A stretch of DNA of 64,000 nt from Reinekea marinisedimentorum (lineage in GTDB: Bacteria > Pseudomonadota > Gammaproteobacteria > Pseudomonadales > Natronospirillaceae), in contig NZ_SLZR01000001.1 of assembly GCF_004341165.1 (NCBI RefSeq), forward strand, positions 186,001 to 250,000. The letters run 5' to 3'. Shown here piece by piece: positions 24,741 to 33,393 of the stretch (positions are counted from its first letter, which is position 1; each line of letters starts with the position of its first letter). The position numbers and the translations under genes are program-made. The notes below the pieces were generated by a model. It did no database searches. It saw only the letters and a list, made by a program, of their open reading frames with translations, and had not been told where the DNA came from.

Positions 24741-25394
24741 TCAGAACAGGTTCGACATGATGTCATCGAAGTAGGCAACATTGCCCGCACCGGATTTATC
24801 CCCGGTATAGATTGTCACGCCGCTGGGCGAAAATGCCGTGTTCAGCACTGGAATGTCATCCGCAATAATCTTGCGGTCAACAGCAACGGTGACCATGTCG
24901 TTTGCCCAGTAGATTTCAACCAGGTGCCATTCGTTAATGCTGACACTGCCGATTGAAGGGTCGAAGCTGCCGCTTTCGTACTGCACATCGCCTGAGCCGG
25001 AAATTTTCAGTTCAAAATAACGGTCAGAGTTATTTTTACCCACACCGAGATTGATGTAGGTGGATTTCAGGTTGCCTTCAGGAATATAAACCCTGGCTTT
25101 AACCAGACCGGAAGGGTGCTGACCGCCAGCGAACGGAACCCGGACATAAGGTTTGTCTTCGGTGGAATAGTCTGCAACTTTAAGCGAGTTGCGCCCACTG
25201 TAGGCGACGTCATTGCTGATTTCGCCGATCAGGGTTTCGCCATCCAGATAAAAAGTTTCAAAACTGGTTTCTACGGTGTCAATCTGAGAACCGACTGCGA
25301 AACCCTCTAGTTCAAATGTTCTGGCTTGTAAGTTGTTGGCACTGAGAAGGATAGAACAGGTAAAAATACTGACTAAAAAGGATTTAACACTCAT
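24741..25394 (-). CDS. Secreted beta-sandwich-like protein, paralogue A
   Basis: 217 residues with a signal peptide (about 1-24, LQA-R). The mature part alternates strands with SGRNSLKV, an EWHLVEIYWAND core and the end IYTGDKSGAGNVAYFDDI, a layout like LamG/concanavalin-type lectin or polysaccharide-binding folds. It is clearly homologous to the next gene (25550-26206) over the whole length, so the pair arose by tandem duplication. No catalytic motif recognised. It could bind a polysaccharide; this is an inference from the fold impression only. Confidence 0.65.
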   Translation of the reverse strand: MSVKSFLVSIFTCSILLSANNLQARTFELEGFAVGSQIDTVETSFETFYLDGETLIGEISNDVAYSGRNSLKVADYSTEDKPYVRVPFAGGQHPSGLVKARVYIPEGNLKSTYINLGVGKNNSDRYFELKISGSGDVQYESGSFDPSIGSVSINEWHLVEIYWANDMVTVAVDRKIIADDIPVLNTAFSPSGVTIYTGDKSGAGNVAYFDDIMSNLF

Positions 25395-25497
25395 CTTTCA
25401 CACCATTTAAGTTCTGTGAATGGGTTTAAACTAACGCCATAGGGCGTGATAAACCTATTGGGCTGATTGCATCAGGCTATGCCGGTTAATGTAAATT

Positions 25498-25523
25498 AAA
25501 AAGCCCCGACTATTCAACGGGGC
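25498..25523 (-). terminator. Intrinsic terminator after secreted paralogue B
   Basis: On the minus strand: GCCCCG, 9-nt loop, CGGGGC, then TTTTT. Located 27 bp after the stop of the 25550 gene. It separates the two paralogues, so each is its own transcript. Confidence 0.9.
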
Positions 25524-25549
25524 ATTGATAATAGCAAGGTTACAGACTA

Positions 25550-26206
25550 TCAGAACAAATCTGAACTCAAGTCGTCAACATAAGCGACGTTGCCTGTACT
25601 TTTGTTATCACCTGTGTAGATGACAATGCCCGTTGGAACGTTATCCGGATCGACAATCGGCAGGCCATCTTCGATCAGCTCGCCGTTGATGGTCAGGCTG
25701 AATGAACCTTCTGCCCATTCGATGACGTATTCGTTCCAGGTATCGCGTTGAACCTGGCTAATCTCAGGGTCACTTTTACCAGCTTCAAACTTAACTTTGC
25801 CTGAACCGGTTGATTGAATTTCCAGATAACGTTCAACGCCGTCAACGGTGACATCTTTACCGATCGCAACATAGGTTGATTTACCGTTACTGCCTGCGGT
25901 GTAGACTTTTACGCTGACCTTGCCTTCTGCAGCCGCGCCGTTGGCAAAGGCTTTATGAAGATAAGGTTTGGTGGTGGCAGAGCCATCCATCAGTTTGACT
26001 GAGTTGCTGCCACTGTAGGCTTGTTCGCTGGAAACAATGGCAGAAATATCTGAGCCATCCAGGTTAATGACAGAGAATGTGGCATCGGCTTTATCAATGG
26101 ATTGGCCGGCGGTCATGCCGTCGAAATCAAATGATTGAGCCTGAGCGATACCAAAGCTCATTGCGCCTGCACAAATAACTCCGCTTAGAAGTTTTAATTT
26201 TTTCAT
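25550..26206 (-). CDS. Secreted beta-sandwich-like protein, paralogue B
   Basis: 218 residues, signal peptide about 1-23 (AQA-Q). Homologous to the 24741 product: shared LDG, AYSGSNSVKL, KSTYVAIG, YLEIQSTGSGKVKFE, and the almost identical end IYTGDNKSTGNVAYVDDLSSDLF. RBS AGGAT before the ATG at 26206. The 210 bp upstream are AT-rich and hold its promoter. Function unknown; probably exported to the periplasm or outside. Confidence 0.65.
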   Translation of the reverse strand: MKKLKLLSGVICAGAMSFGIAQAQSFDFDGMTAGQSIDKADATFSVINLDGSDISAIVSSEQAYSGSNSVKLMDGSATTKPYLHKAFANGAAAEGKVSVKVYTAGSNGKSTYVAIGKDVTVDGVERYLEIQSTGSGKVKFEAGKSDPEISQVQRDTWNEYVIEWAEGSFSLTINGELIEDGLPIVDPDNVPTGIVIYTGDNKSTGNVAYVDDLSSDLF

Positions 26207-26416
26207 TATCTGATCCTTTGTTTTTATTTTTAGCCAGTTTGCAATTTTATATTCGGCCGGCTTAAAAAGTAGTCACCCGAATAATTGTCTTACAATATTA
26301 GCGTGTGTTAAAGGGATCAAGTTTTGAGCCCTTTTTTAGAGGTAAAAAATAAAATTATGTCAAAAAACGGGCGATTTCTGCCGTTCCGGTTTATCTTTCT
26401 CATCAAAATGATCAGC

Positions 26417-27154
26417 TTATCGGGCAGCGTTAGCGCAAATTTCCAGATACTGTTTGATCACTGCCGGCATGCCCTGCTCCAGGCATTCAATAACCAATGC
26501 ATGGCCAATGGAAACTTCCAGAATGCCCGGAATGGAAACAAACTTGCCGAGGTTTTCAAGGTTTAGATCGTGACCGCCATTTACCTCCAGGCCAAGTTTA
26601 TTCGCCTCGACCGCGGCATCGTGATAATGCTGATGCACCTCTGCGTGACGTTCGGTTGAAAATTCACGGGCGTACTCTTCGGTGTAAAGTTCAATGCGGT
26701 CAGCTTCAGATTTTGCCGCTAACTGAACCTGTTCAACATCGGGGTCGAGGAAAACAGACACTCGTGTTCCGGTTTTTTTAAGACGCGTAAGAATAGGCTT
26801 CAGAAACTCAGCCTGGCTATGGAAGTCGAAACCGTGATCGGATGTTAATTGATCGGGGGCATCTGGCACCAGTGTGGTCTGCGCCGGTTTAACTTCTTCG
26901 ATCAGTTGCAGAAATTCTTCAGAGGGGTAGCCCTCAATATTCAGTTCAATACCATCCAGCGGGCGGATCAGGTCGCCTAAGTCGCGTGCATCCTGACGGG
27001 TGATGTGGCGCTCATCCTGGCGCGGGTGAATGGTGATGCCACGAACACCCAAATCGATGAACTTTTTCGCAAACTCGATGACGTTAGGCGCATCCTGACC
27101 CCGGGAATTTCGCAGCAGGGCGATTTTGTTTACGTTTACACTCAGTTCAGTCAT
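26417..27154 (-). CDS. pdxJ: Pyridoxine 5'-phosphate synthase (divergent PdxJ)
   Basis: Condenses 3-amino-2-oxopropyl phosphate with deoxyxylulose 5-phosphate to give PNP, the last ring-forming step of vitamin B6 synthesis. 245 residues from the ATG at 27154 (27157 is also possible; AGGA lies just upstream). PdxJ marks: ITIHPRQDERHIT, NIEGYPSEEFL, VNGGHDLNLENL. The N-terminus reads SVNVNKIALLRNSRG where the enterobacterial type has NIDHIATLRNARG; this variant is like that in Bacteroidetes. It stands alone, not in the usual recO-pdxJ or era-recO-pdxJ cluster. Confidence 0.9.
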   Translation of the reverse strand: MTELSVNVNKIALLRNSRGQDAPNVIEFAKKFIDLGVRGITIHPRQDERHITRQDARDLGDLIRPLDGIELNIEGYPSEEFLQLIEEVKPAQTTLVPDAPDQLTSDHGFDFHSQAEFLKPILTRLKKTGTRVSVFLDPDVEQVQLAAKSEADRIELYTEEYAREFSTERHAEVHQHYHDAAVEANKLGLEVNGGHDLNLENLGKFVSIPGILEVSIGHALVIECLEQGMPAVIKQYLEICANAAR

Positions 27155-27303
27155 CATTTTTCCTGTCGATTTTGGTATCAAAGATAAAAGAGCGACTAGT
27201 TTAGCGATACGGAAAAAAGGTTGTAGTTTTTCTTTCGTTTATTTTTCAGGAACGTGCGGTATTGCGCCGCTACCGGCATCAGCGCCATGGGAGGCAAACC
27301 TTA

Positions 27304-29484
27304 ATGAAGGGCACAGTGAATAAATTTGGCATGGCAATCCTGGCAGTGGCAACGCTGATCGGTGCGCTGGTGTGTTTTCAGTTGGGCTTTACCCAGCTTT
27401 CTGAGGTGCGCCAGATCGATCGTCTGCCCATCTCACCGGTCAGCGCGCTGGCAGATGGTATCTATGCCGTTTCCGGGCGGATTGAATCCAAAGGCCAGAG
27501 TGTCACAGCGCCCTACTCTAATGATCGCGTGGTCTATTACGAATACCTGCTGCAGGAGGAGCGCCGGGATTCAGACGGCAAACCGAATCTGCATACCATC
27601 GACAGTGGTGCCAGTGCCATAAATTTCCTGCTGCGCGATGCCTCTGGCGTGGTTGAGGTGAAACCGGGCTTTCAGATTTCACAGGTTGACTGGCAGGCGG
27701 AACGCACCTTCCGCAACAAATCCGGCAATAAGATTTACACCGAATGGACCTTTCGCGAAGGCGATGCCATCGAGCTGCTGGCCTGGTTCAACCCGGCAGA
27801 CCTCAGCTTTAATCTGTCTGAGTGGCAGGGCAATCTGAACGCCATGGTCACCGTCGACGGTTTGGCCAGTGAGGGTGGCAAGGGCTTGTTTGGCGCCAGT
27901 CTGTTGGTGTCGCTGGCGGCGGGTTTGCTGGCAGTGAGCCTGGCTGCGGCGCTGGCGTTTTTTGGCGTGCACCGCTATTGGGTGTTTGTTGCTGCGATGA
28001 CCGCAGGGTTAATGATCGTGCTGTGGAGCGTTGGCCTGTACCACCTGCAGAAAGACTGGCGCAATGCGGCTGGCATCTATCAGCAGCGCGCCAATGCTGT
28101 TTTAGCCGACCCCAGCCCGGTTAAGAATGAAGACTTATACGCGCTGTACTTCCGCATTGCCGAGAGCGCCAGCCAGTGGCCGGACAGTGCTCTGTTTAAG
28201 CAGGTCAGCCGCAATCAGTTTCCGCTGCCGAACGTGAGTACCGGCATCAGGCAGCAGATTGAGCGCGAACAGTCGGCGGTTGCCCACAGCCATTACGATC
28301 AGCAGGGAGTTGCCTTCGGTCTGGCGATTGCCGGGGCGATGTTCACGGCTGTACTCCTATTTGTCGCGCTGAAGGCCATTCGCTTCAAACGGCTGGTGGA
28401 ATTTATACCCACGTCGCAAAGCACGGGCCTTGCCTATGGCTTAAGCGAGCTGTTTGGCATGATTGAGGTGGATGATGAGTTGCCCTTCATCAACAGCCAT
28501 TTGAACCAGAACAAGTGCGTCGCCTACCGTTATGCGATTGAAGAAAAACGTGGCAGCGGTAAAAAAGCCAAGTGGGTGACGATTGACTCTGGTGAGCAGA
28601 CCACCACCTTCTGGCTGGAAGATGAACTCGGTCGCGTCGCCATTGACCCGGTAGAAAGTGAAATCCGCTTTCCGGAAAAGCACGTTAAGCGTGAAGGCCA
28701 AATGCGTTACACCGAATACTGGCTGCCGCCCTACCGTAATGTTTATTGTCTGGGCTTTGCCGGTATTTCACCGGAGCGGAGCGATAAATTAACCCTGCAA
28801 AACAGTGACGACTTTCGCATGCTGATCACCACCCAGGAAGAGGAAGAAGTGGTTAAAGGCAAAGGCAGCCTTGGCTTTCTGCTGACCGGCCTGGCGTTGG
28901 GCTGCAGCCTGATGGCCGGCACCGTTTTGTTGGCTGCCAGCGGCATGCTGACACCGCTGGATCTAATTAAAACCTCGCTGATTGTGCCACTGCTGCTGAC
29001 CATCGTTACCATTATTCTGCATTACAACGGACTGGTGTTTCTCAGGAATCGGGTCGATAAAACCCGTGCCGATATTGATACGTTACTGCAGCGCCGCCAT
29101 GATTTGTGGCCACAGCTGTTCAACACGGTCGAGGGCTTTATGCAGCACGAAACCAAATTGCTGACGGCCATTGGTAAGTTGCGCTCTGGCGAAGTGCTGA
29201 CCTCGCAGAACCCGGATCAGGTCGATAAGCAGATTGCTTATGAAGGCAAGGTCATGCAGGCCTTTAACGCCCGCATTGAGAGCTACCCCGAGCTGAAAGC
29301 TAACAGCCTGGTGCAGAAGGTTTCCCGGCAGATGCAGGCGAGTGAAGATGAACTGGCGCTGATCCGTCAGGGGTACAACGATTCGGTTGAACTTTATAAC
29401 ACCCAAACGGAAAAGCTGCCGGATGTGATTCTTGCGCGGTTATTTGGGTTTAAGAAGGCAGAGTTTTTTCAGCAGGACGACTGA
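27304..29484 (+). CDS. GIDE-GIDE-LemA fusion membrane protein
   Basis: 726 residues from the ATG at 27304, which has GGGAGG upstream (an earlier in-frame start lacks one). N-terminal membrane helix (about 5-25), then a first GIDE-like domain (about 45-180: VSGRIESKGQ, YYEYLLQEE, TIDSG), two membrane helices (about 195-250), a hydrophilic stretch, another helix (about 335), a second GIDE-like domain (about 360-510: GMIEVDDELPFI, YRYAIEEKR, TIDSGEQTTTFWLED, YTEYWLPP), two helices, and a C-terminal LemA domain (from about 575) ending NTQTEKLPDVILARLFGFKKAEFF. GIDE domains are known from MULAN-type E3 ligases; no RING domain is present here. Role unknown. Confidence 0.8.
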   Translation: MKGTVNKFGMAILAVATLIGALVCFQLGFTQLSEVRQIDRLPISPVSALADGIYAVSGRIESKGQSVTAPYSNDRVVYYEYLLQEERRDSDGKPNLHTIDSGASAINFLLRDASGVVEVKPGFQISQVDWQAERTFRNKSGNKIYTEWTFREGDAIELLAWFNPADLSFNLSEWQGNLNAMVTVDGLASEGGKGLFGASLLVSLAAGLLAVSLAAALAFFGVHRYWVFVAAMTAGLMIVLWSVGLYHLQKDWRNAAGIYQQRANAVLADPSPVKNEDLYALYFRIAESASQWPDSALFKQVSRNQFPLPNVSTGIRQQIEREQSAVAHSHYDQQGVAFGLAIAGAMFTAVLLFVALKAIRFKRLVEFIPTSQSTGLAYGLSELFGMIEVDDELPFINSHLNQNKCVAYRYAIEEKRGSGKKAKWVTIDSGEQTTTFWLEDELGRVAIDPVESEIRFPEKHVKREGQMRYTEYWLPPYRNVYCLGFAGISPERSDKLTLQNSDDFRMLITTQEEEEVVKGKGSLGFLLTGLALGCSLMAGTVLLAASGMLTPLDLIKTSLIVPLLLTIVTIILHYNGLVFLRNRVDKTRADIDTLLQRRHDLWPQLFNTVEGFMQHETKLLTAIGKLRSGEVLTSQNPDQVDKQIAYEGKVMQAFNARIESYPELKANSLVQKVSRQMQASEDELALIRQGYNDSVELYNTQTEKLPDVILARLFGFKKAEFFQQDD

Positions 29485-29489
29485 GTGGC

Positions 29490-29515
29490 AAAAGCCCGGC
29501 TGAGGGTAGCCGGGC
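29490..29515 (-). terminator. Intrinsic terminator after GST operon
   Basis: On the minus strand: GCCCGGCT, 6-nt loop, AGCCGGGC, then TTTTGCC. It ends the minus-strand run that finishes with the GST gene and faces the 27304 gene. Confidence 0.8.
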
Positions 29516-29524
29516 GACGGCGAG

Positions 29525-30172
29525 TTAGTTTAATTCTTCACCCGCTTCATCCATGGCAACTATCTCAGTTTCGGCCAGCGCTTTTTCTTTCCACGCGACC
29601 ATGGCCGGGTGAGCGAGCAGCTTGTGCTGATACTGCGTTGCCGCTTCAGACAGCTTGACGCCGTAGGTTTCAAAGCGGAAAGCGACCGGTGCGTAGAAGC
29701 AATCGGCAATGGAAAACTCTTCAAACAACCAGCCGGAGGCATGGTGCGCGCTCCAGATTTCATCAATGCGGGCGATGTCGCGTTCAATGTCGGCGGTCAT
29801 TTCAATACGGCGTCTGGCGCGAATATTCATCGGCATGGCGTTGCGCAATGCGCTGAAGCCTGAGTGCATTTCGCAGGTAATGGCGCGAGCCTTAGCTCGG
29901 GCGATCGGGCTTTTCGGCCAGCCCTGACCTTCAAGGTGAACCTCGCTGACGTACTCACAGATGGCGAGTGAATCCCAGATGGTGACGCTGTTCTCCACCA
30001 GCACCGGCACCTTGGCGGTGGCTGAATGCTTAAGCAGCCGCTCGCGCAGATCATCGCCGTTGAGCGACTCGTACACTTCGTTGAAATGAACCTTAAATGC
30101 TTTCAACAGTAACCAGGGCCGCAACGACCAGGTGGAGTAATTCTTGTTGGCAGTTACCAGTGTGATGTTCAT
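29525..30172 (-). CDS. Glutathione S-transferase family protein
   Basis: 215 residues. N-terminal thioredoxin-like domain starting NITLVTANKNYSTWSLRPWLLL, with the glutathione-site region VPVLVENSVTIWDSLAICEY (Ser in the family's E/D-S position), and a C-terminal helical domain with SIADCFYAPVAFRF. Resembles YfcF/maleylacetoacetate-isomerase-like GSTs. It lies 13 bp after a FAH-family hydrolase gene: the two families often go together in aromatic (homogentisate-type) breakdown, though the other genes are missing here. Confidence 0.88.
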   Translation of the reverse strand: MNITLVTANKNYSTWSLRPWLLLKAFKVHFNEVYESLNGDDLRERLLKHSATAKVPVLVENSVTIWDSLAICEYVSEVHLEGQGWPKSPIARAKARAITCEMHSGFSALRNAMPMNIRARRRIEMTADIERDIARIDEIWSAHHASGWLFEEFSIADCFYAPVAFRFETYGVKLSEAATQYQHKLLAHPAMVAWKEKALAETEIVAMDEAGEELN

Positions 30173-30185
30173 CCGTTGTCTCCGA

Positions 30186-30797
30186 TTATTGCGCTATCCA
30201 TTGGTGCTCAATAATGAGCTGCTGGCCAGCATATACCTTGCCGGTAAATACCTGTCCGGCTGTAATTTGACCAACGCCCTTTGGGGTGCCGGTCATCAAT
30301 ATGTCGTTATCCTGCAGGGGCATAAAACCGTTTAATTCCTTCACAATGTCTGCCGGTGAATTAATCATCAGCTCAGTATCGCCCTGCTGCTGCAGTGTAT
30401 TATCGATGTGTAATGTGAATGACAGCTGATCGACGGGCACGGTCAAAGCAACAAATTCGCTGAACAGTGCCGAGCCATTGAAGGCCTTGGCCCGCTCCCA
30501 GGGTAAGCCCTTTTCCTTCAGCTGACTTTGTTTTTGCCTTTTGGTTAAGTCTAGACCGAAAGCCACGGCCGATAATTTTTTATTTTGATACAGAAAGCTC
30601 AGTTCCGCCTCGAAGTGAATGGGCTCATCACGATGCGCCACCAGGCGGCCGCTGATGCTACTGGCCGGCTTATTGAAGAACACCATCTCTTTGGGGATTT
30701 CATTGTTGAGCTCCGCGATATGCTCAACATAGTTACGGCCAATACAGACAATCTTTCCCGGTGAAAAGCTACTTCCATTAAATGACAGAGGGTTCAT
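30186..30797 (-). CDS. Fumarylacetoacetate hydrolase family protein
   Basis: 203 residues. Begins near the family start with KIVCIGRNYVEHIAEL and FFNKPASSISG, and has the metal-binding pattern HFEAELSFL (Glu ligands), the conserved Gly-Phe-Asp segment (AFGLDLTKRQKQ), and DILMTGTPKGVGQI at the end. These are marks of FAH-fold acylpyruvases and isomerases. Start ATG at 30797, 11 bp after the DUF1304 gene; operon with the GST. Confidence 0.88.
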   Translation of the reverse strand: MNPLSFNGSSFSPGKIVCIGRNYVEHIAELNNEIPKEMVFFNKPASSISGRLVAHRDEPIHFEAELSFLYQNKKLSAVAFGLDLTKRQKQSQLKEKGLPWERAKAFNGSALFSEFVALTVPVDQLSFTLHIDNTLQQQGDTELMINSPADIVKELNGFMPLQDNDILMTGTPKGVGQITAGQVFTGKVYAGQQLIIEHQWIAQ

Positions 30798-30808
30798 CTC
30801 GGCTCCGG

Positions 30809-31171
30809 TTAAATTAACAGGGTGAACAAAAAGGCGATAACGGCGGGCAGCGCCTGAACGATATAGATCTTGCGGCTGATGCTGTAGCCACCGTAAAGGC
30901 CGGCAACAATGACGCAGCCGGTGAAGAACAACATCAGCGGTTTAGAAAGATCCGAGCCGATGGCCAGCAGGCTCCAGACTAAACCGGCCACAAGAAAGCC
31001 ATTGTAGAGCCCCTGATTGGCGGCCATGGCTTTGCTGCGTTGGGCAAACTCCAGGCTGTTGTTGAACATCTTCAGGCCCAGTGGCCGGGTCCATAAAAAC
31101 ATCTCCACCACCAGAAAAAGCAGATGTTCGGCAGCGATAAGCGCCACCAGCAGGTAGGTGATCAGGGTCAT
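30809..31171 (-). CDS. DUF1304 membrane protein
   Basis: 120 residues, four hydrophobic helices. The family signature is EMFLWTRPLG followed by AANQGLYNGFLVAGLVW. Function not known. AAGGAAACC before the ATG at 31171. It heads or precedes the FAH-GST pair with 11-bp spacing. Confidence 0.9.
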   Translation of the reverse strand: MTLITYLLVALIAAEHLLFLVVEMFLWTRPLGLKMFNNSLEFAQRSKAMAANQGLYNGFLVAGLVWSLLAIGSDLSKPLMLFFTGCVIVAGLYGGYSISRKIYIVQALPAVIAFLFTLLI

Positions 31172-31213
31172 AAGGTTTCCTTTTGTCAGGCCCGGGCGGT
31201 CAGTTTAGATTAA

Positions 31214-32311
31214 TCAGGGTTCGGGGCTATCGGCGTTTGGTGCCGGTACGATCTTCCAGTAGGTGCCACGTTCCGTTTCGACCGGCTCCAGCCCGCGAAG
31301 CTCCGGTGGCATGCCTTCGGCCAGCCAGAGGTAGAGATCCATAATGGTTTGTGCGCCCTGAAAATAATACTCGTGGCCGAGAAAATCGGCATCGGAATCG
31401 GTTGCATCAATGGTATCAATGCCCGGAACGATGACGATGTCTGGCCCCGCTTCTCCGGCGCGCGGGTAGCGGTGCAATACCCGTGAGACCGACAGAGCAA
31501 TATCATCCGACGAAACATAGAGGCTGACCGGAATACCAAAATCTGTCAGCTGGGGTGCGTAGTCGCGGCTGAATACGGTGGCATCGATATCGGGCGCCAT
31601 GAACACCAGGGCAGCACTTCTGGCGATGTCTTCAGGGTGGTTTTCAAACTGCTCAATAATGGCATTCACCATCGCCCGGCTGCCCATGCTGTGTGCCATA
31701 AAAATAATCTGCTCGGCACTGGTTTGCCGGAACAGCTGGTCTACATACCAGTTGATATCACTCTGAGCCCAAAGCAGGTGGCCTTCATCGGCACTGTAGC
31801 GGGTGGCGTTGTGCTCTGAAGGCCAGCTGAAGAAGCTCACCGCGCCATCTATTTCCAGGTCGTAAGCCAGTTTGGCACTGATGCGGATAATGCGTTCAAA
31901 CGGCACATTAAAGCCATGAATAAAGAACAGCAGCGTTTTGTCCGTTGACTCCTGCAACTGCTGATTGATCTGGCGGAAATGCTCGGTGGATTTGTAGCGG
32001 CTGATATCGAGCACCGCAGGCTGCTCTTCCGGGTCGCGCGTAAGAATCAGATTCCAGCGCATGTAGTTTTCCTGCTTGGCCTTGGGGTAATCATCGGGTA
32101 TCGCCACCGTGCCGATGCCGTACTTCGGTGCCGAGCGATACTCGCCAAAGCGCTTATTGAGGTTGTCGTCGTTGGTGTCGTTGCGGTTTGTCGCGAAAAA
32201 AACCGGCACCTCGGAATAGCGGGTGTCGGCACTGGTGTTGATGGGCCGGGCATACTGGGCGCAGCTGCAGATCAGCACAGTCAGACAAACAGGTAACCAC
32301 AGCCGGTGCAT
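31214..32311 (-). CDS. DUF900 alpha/beta hydrolase lipoprotein
   Basis: 365 residues from the ATG at 32311, chosen because GGAGG lies 8 nt upstream and because it gives a lipoprotein signal MHRLWLPVCLTVLICSC (lipobox with Cys 17). The longer frame to 32365 runs into lspA. Hydrolase features: FFIHGFNVPFERII, nucleophile elbow AHSMGSRA, catalytic acid and His in the last third (FLGHEYYFQG). DUF900 proteins are predicted esterases. It follows the lspA-like gene by 16 bp, so a lipoprotein gene sits next to a lipoprotein signal peptidase gene. Confidence 0.82.
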   Translation of the reverse strand: MHRLWLPVCLTVLICSCAQYARPINTSADTRYSEVPVFFATNRNDTNDDNLNKRFGEYRSAPKYGIGTVAIPDDYPKAKQENYMRWNLILTRDPEEQPAVLDISRYKSTEHFRQINQQLQESTDKTLLFFIHGFNVPFERIIRISAKLAYDLEIDGAVSFFSWPSEHNATRYSADEGHLLWAQSDINWYVDQLFRQTSAEQIIFMAHSMGSRAMVNAIIEQFENHPEDIARSAALVFMAPDIDATVFSRDYAPQLTDFGIPVSLYVSSDDIALSVSRVLHRYPRAGEAGPDIVIVPGIDTIDATDSDADFLGHEYYFQGAQTIMDLYLWLAEGMPPELRGLEPVETERGTYWKIVPAPNADSPEP

Positions 32312-32327
32312 GGGCAGGGCCTCCGAG

Positions 32328-32831
32328 CTAGTTGCTCTTCTTGGATACGAACCAGTGCCCGGCAATAATCAGGGCGGCACCGGCCATGATGTACATATCG
32401 GCGACATTAAAGATGCCGGTGCGCAGGCCGCCAAAGCCGACATTCAGGAAGTCGACCACGGCGCCTTCGTTCATGGCACGGTCGATAAAGTTACTGAAAC
32501 CACCGGCAAAGACCAGGCTTAGCGCGACCAGGCTGATGGTATCGACATCTTTACCTATAAACAGATAGACCAGCAGACCCATCAGGAACAGACCCACCAG
32601 GGCGGTGAAGATCCAGAAGCGCAGCTGTGGCGGTAAATTGTTACCCAGGCCCAGAAAGGCACCGATGTTTTCGGCGTAGGCAATGCGCAGTGTATCGGCC
32701 AGAAAGCTGTAGCGTGGCCCACCCTTGAGCGCTGAAACCGCCCAAACCTTGGTCAGTTGATCGAGAAAGATACCCACTAAAACGATGGGCGCTATGTACT
32801 TTAAACGGGTTTTCAGCATCGGTTTGTTCAT
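32328..32831 (-). CDS. lspA: Lipoprotein signal peptidase (SPase II), LspA-like
   Basis: Cleaves the signal peptide from diacylglyceryl-modified prolipoproteins. 167 residues, four hydrophobic helices. Conserved parts: FLDQLTKVWAV (helix 1), the GGFSNFIDR motif with one catalytic Asp, VVDFLNVGF and FNVADM with the second Asp. The usual N.GAAF motif is changed to ENIGAFLG. It is not beside ileS, fkpB or ispH, so it may be a second, extra copy; that cannot be seen from this window. Confidence 0.85.
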   Translation of the reverse strand: MNKPMLKTRLKYIAPIVLVGIFLDQLTKVWAVSALKGGPRYSFLADTLRIAYAENIGAFLGLGNNLPPQLRFWIFTALVGLFLMGLLVYLFIGKDVDTISLVALSLVFAGGFSNFIDRAMNEGAVVDFLNVGFGGLRTGIFNVADMYIMAGAALIIAGHWFVSKKSN

Positions 32832-32907
32832 CTGTTTCGGTCACGATTAGGCGGCGAGTATACCTGAAACCACCGGTCAGTCACCGCTGCCTGCATAGTG
32901 CGCTTAA

Positions 32908-33393
32908 TCATGGAAGGTAAGTTAATGGTAACGGCTTAGACTTAATAATATCGCGCAGCACAAAGCTGGAGTGAACACCGTCGACCCCTTCAATGGTGGT
33001 GATCTTGTTAAGCAGCACCTTGTGGTAGGCGTCCATATCCGGCACCGCGATGCGCAGCTGATAGTCGGCATCCTGCCCGGTTACCAGAATGCATTCTATA
33101 ACCTCATCGATCTCGCCAATGGCCTTTTCAAAGCGCGCAAAGCGATCCGGGGTATGGCGGTCCATGCGAATATTGATGATTGCGATCAGGTTCAGGTTGA
33201 TGGCCTTGCGATTAAGCAGGGTAATGCGCTGATCAATAAAGCCCCGCTCCTCCAGGCTTTTAATGCGCCGTGAACAGGGCGAAGCCGAAAGCCCTACCCT
33301 TTCAGCGAGTTCCTGATTGGAAAAGCCGGCATTGGTTTGCAGCAGCTCCAGAATTTTGCGGTCAAATCGGTCCAGCTTTGGGCTATCGGCCAT
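32908..33393 (-). CDS. Lrp/AsnC family transcriptional regulator
   Basis: 161 residues from the ATG at 33393, with AGGAGG 6 nt upstream (the frame extends to 33414 but that start lacks a site). N-terminal helix-turn-helix FSNQELAERVGLSASPCSRRIKSLEERGFI, C-terminal RAM ligand domain (VTGQDADYQLRIAV). It is divergent from leuA across 336 bp, so it could control leuA in response to leucine or another amino acid; that is an inference from position. Confidence 0.9.
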   Translation of the reverse strand: MADSPKLDRFDRKILELLQTNAGFSNQELAERVGLSASPCSRRIKSLEERGFIDQRITLLNRKAINLNLIAIINIRMDRHTPDRFARFEKAIGEIDEVIECILVTGQDADYQLRIAVPDMDAYHKVLLNKITTIEGVDGVHSSFVLRDIIKSKPLPLTYLP

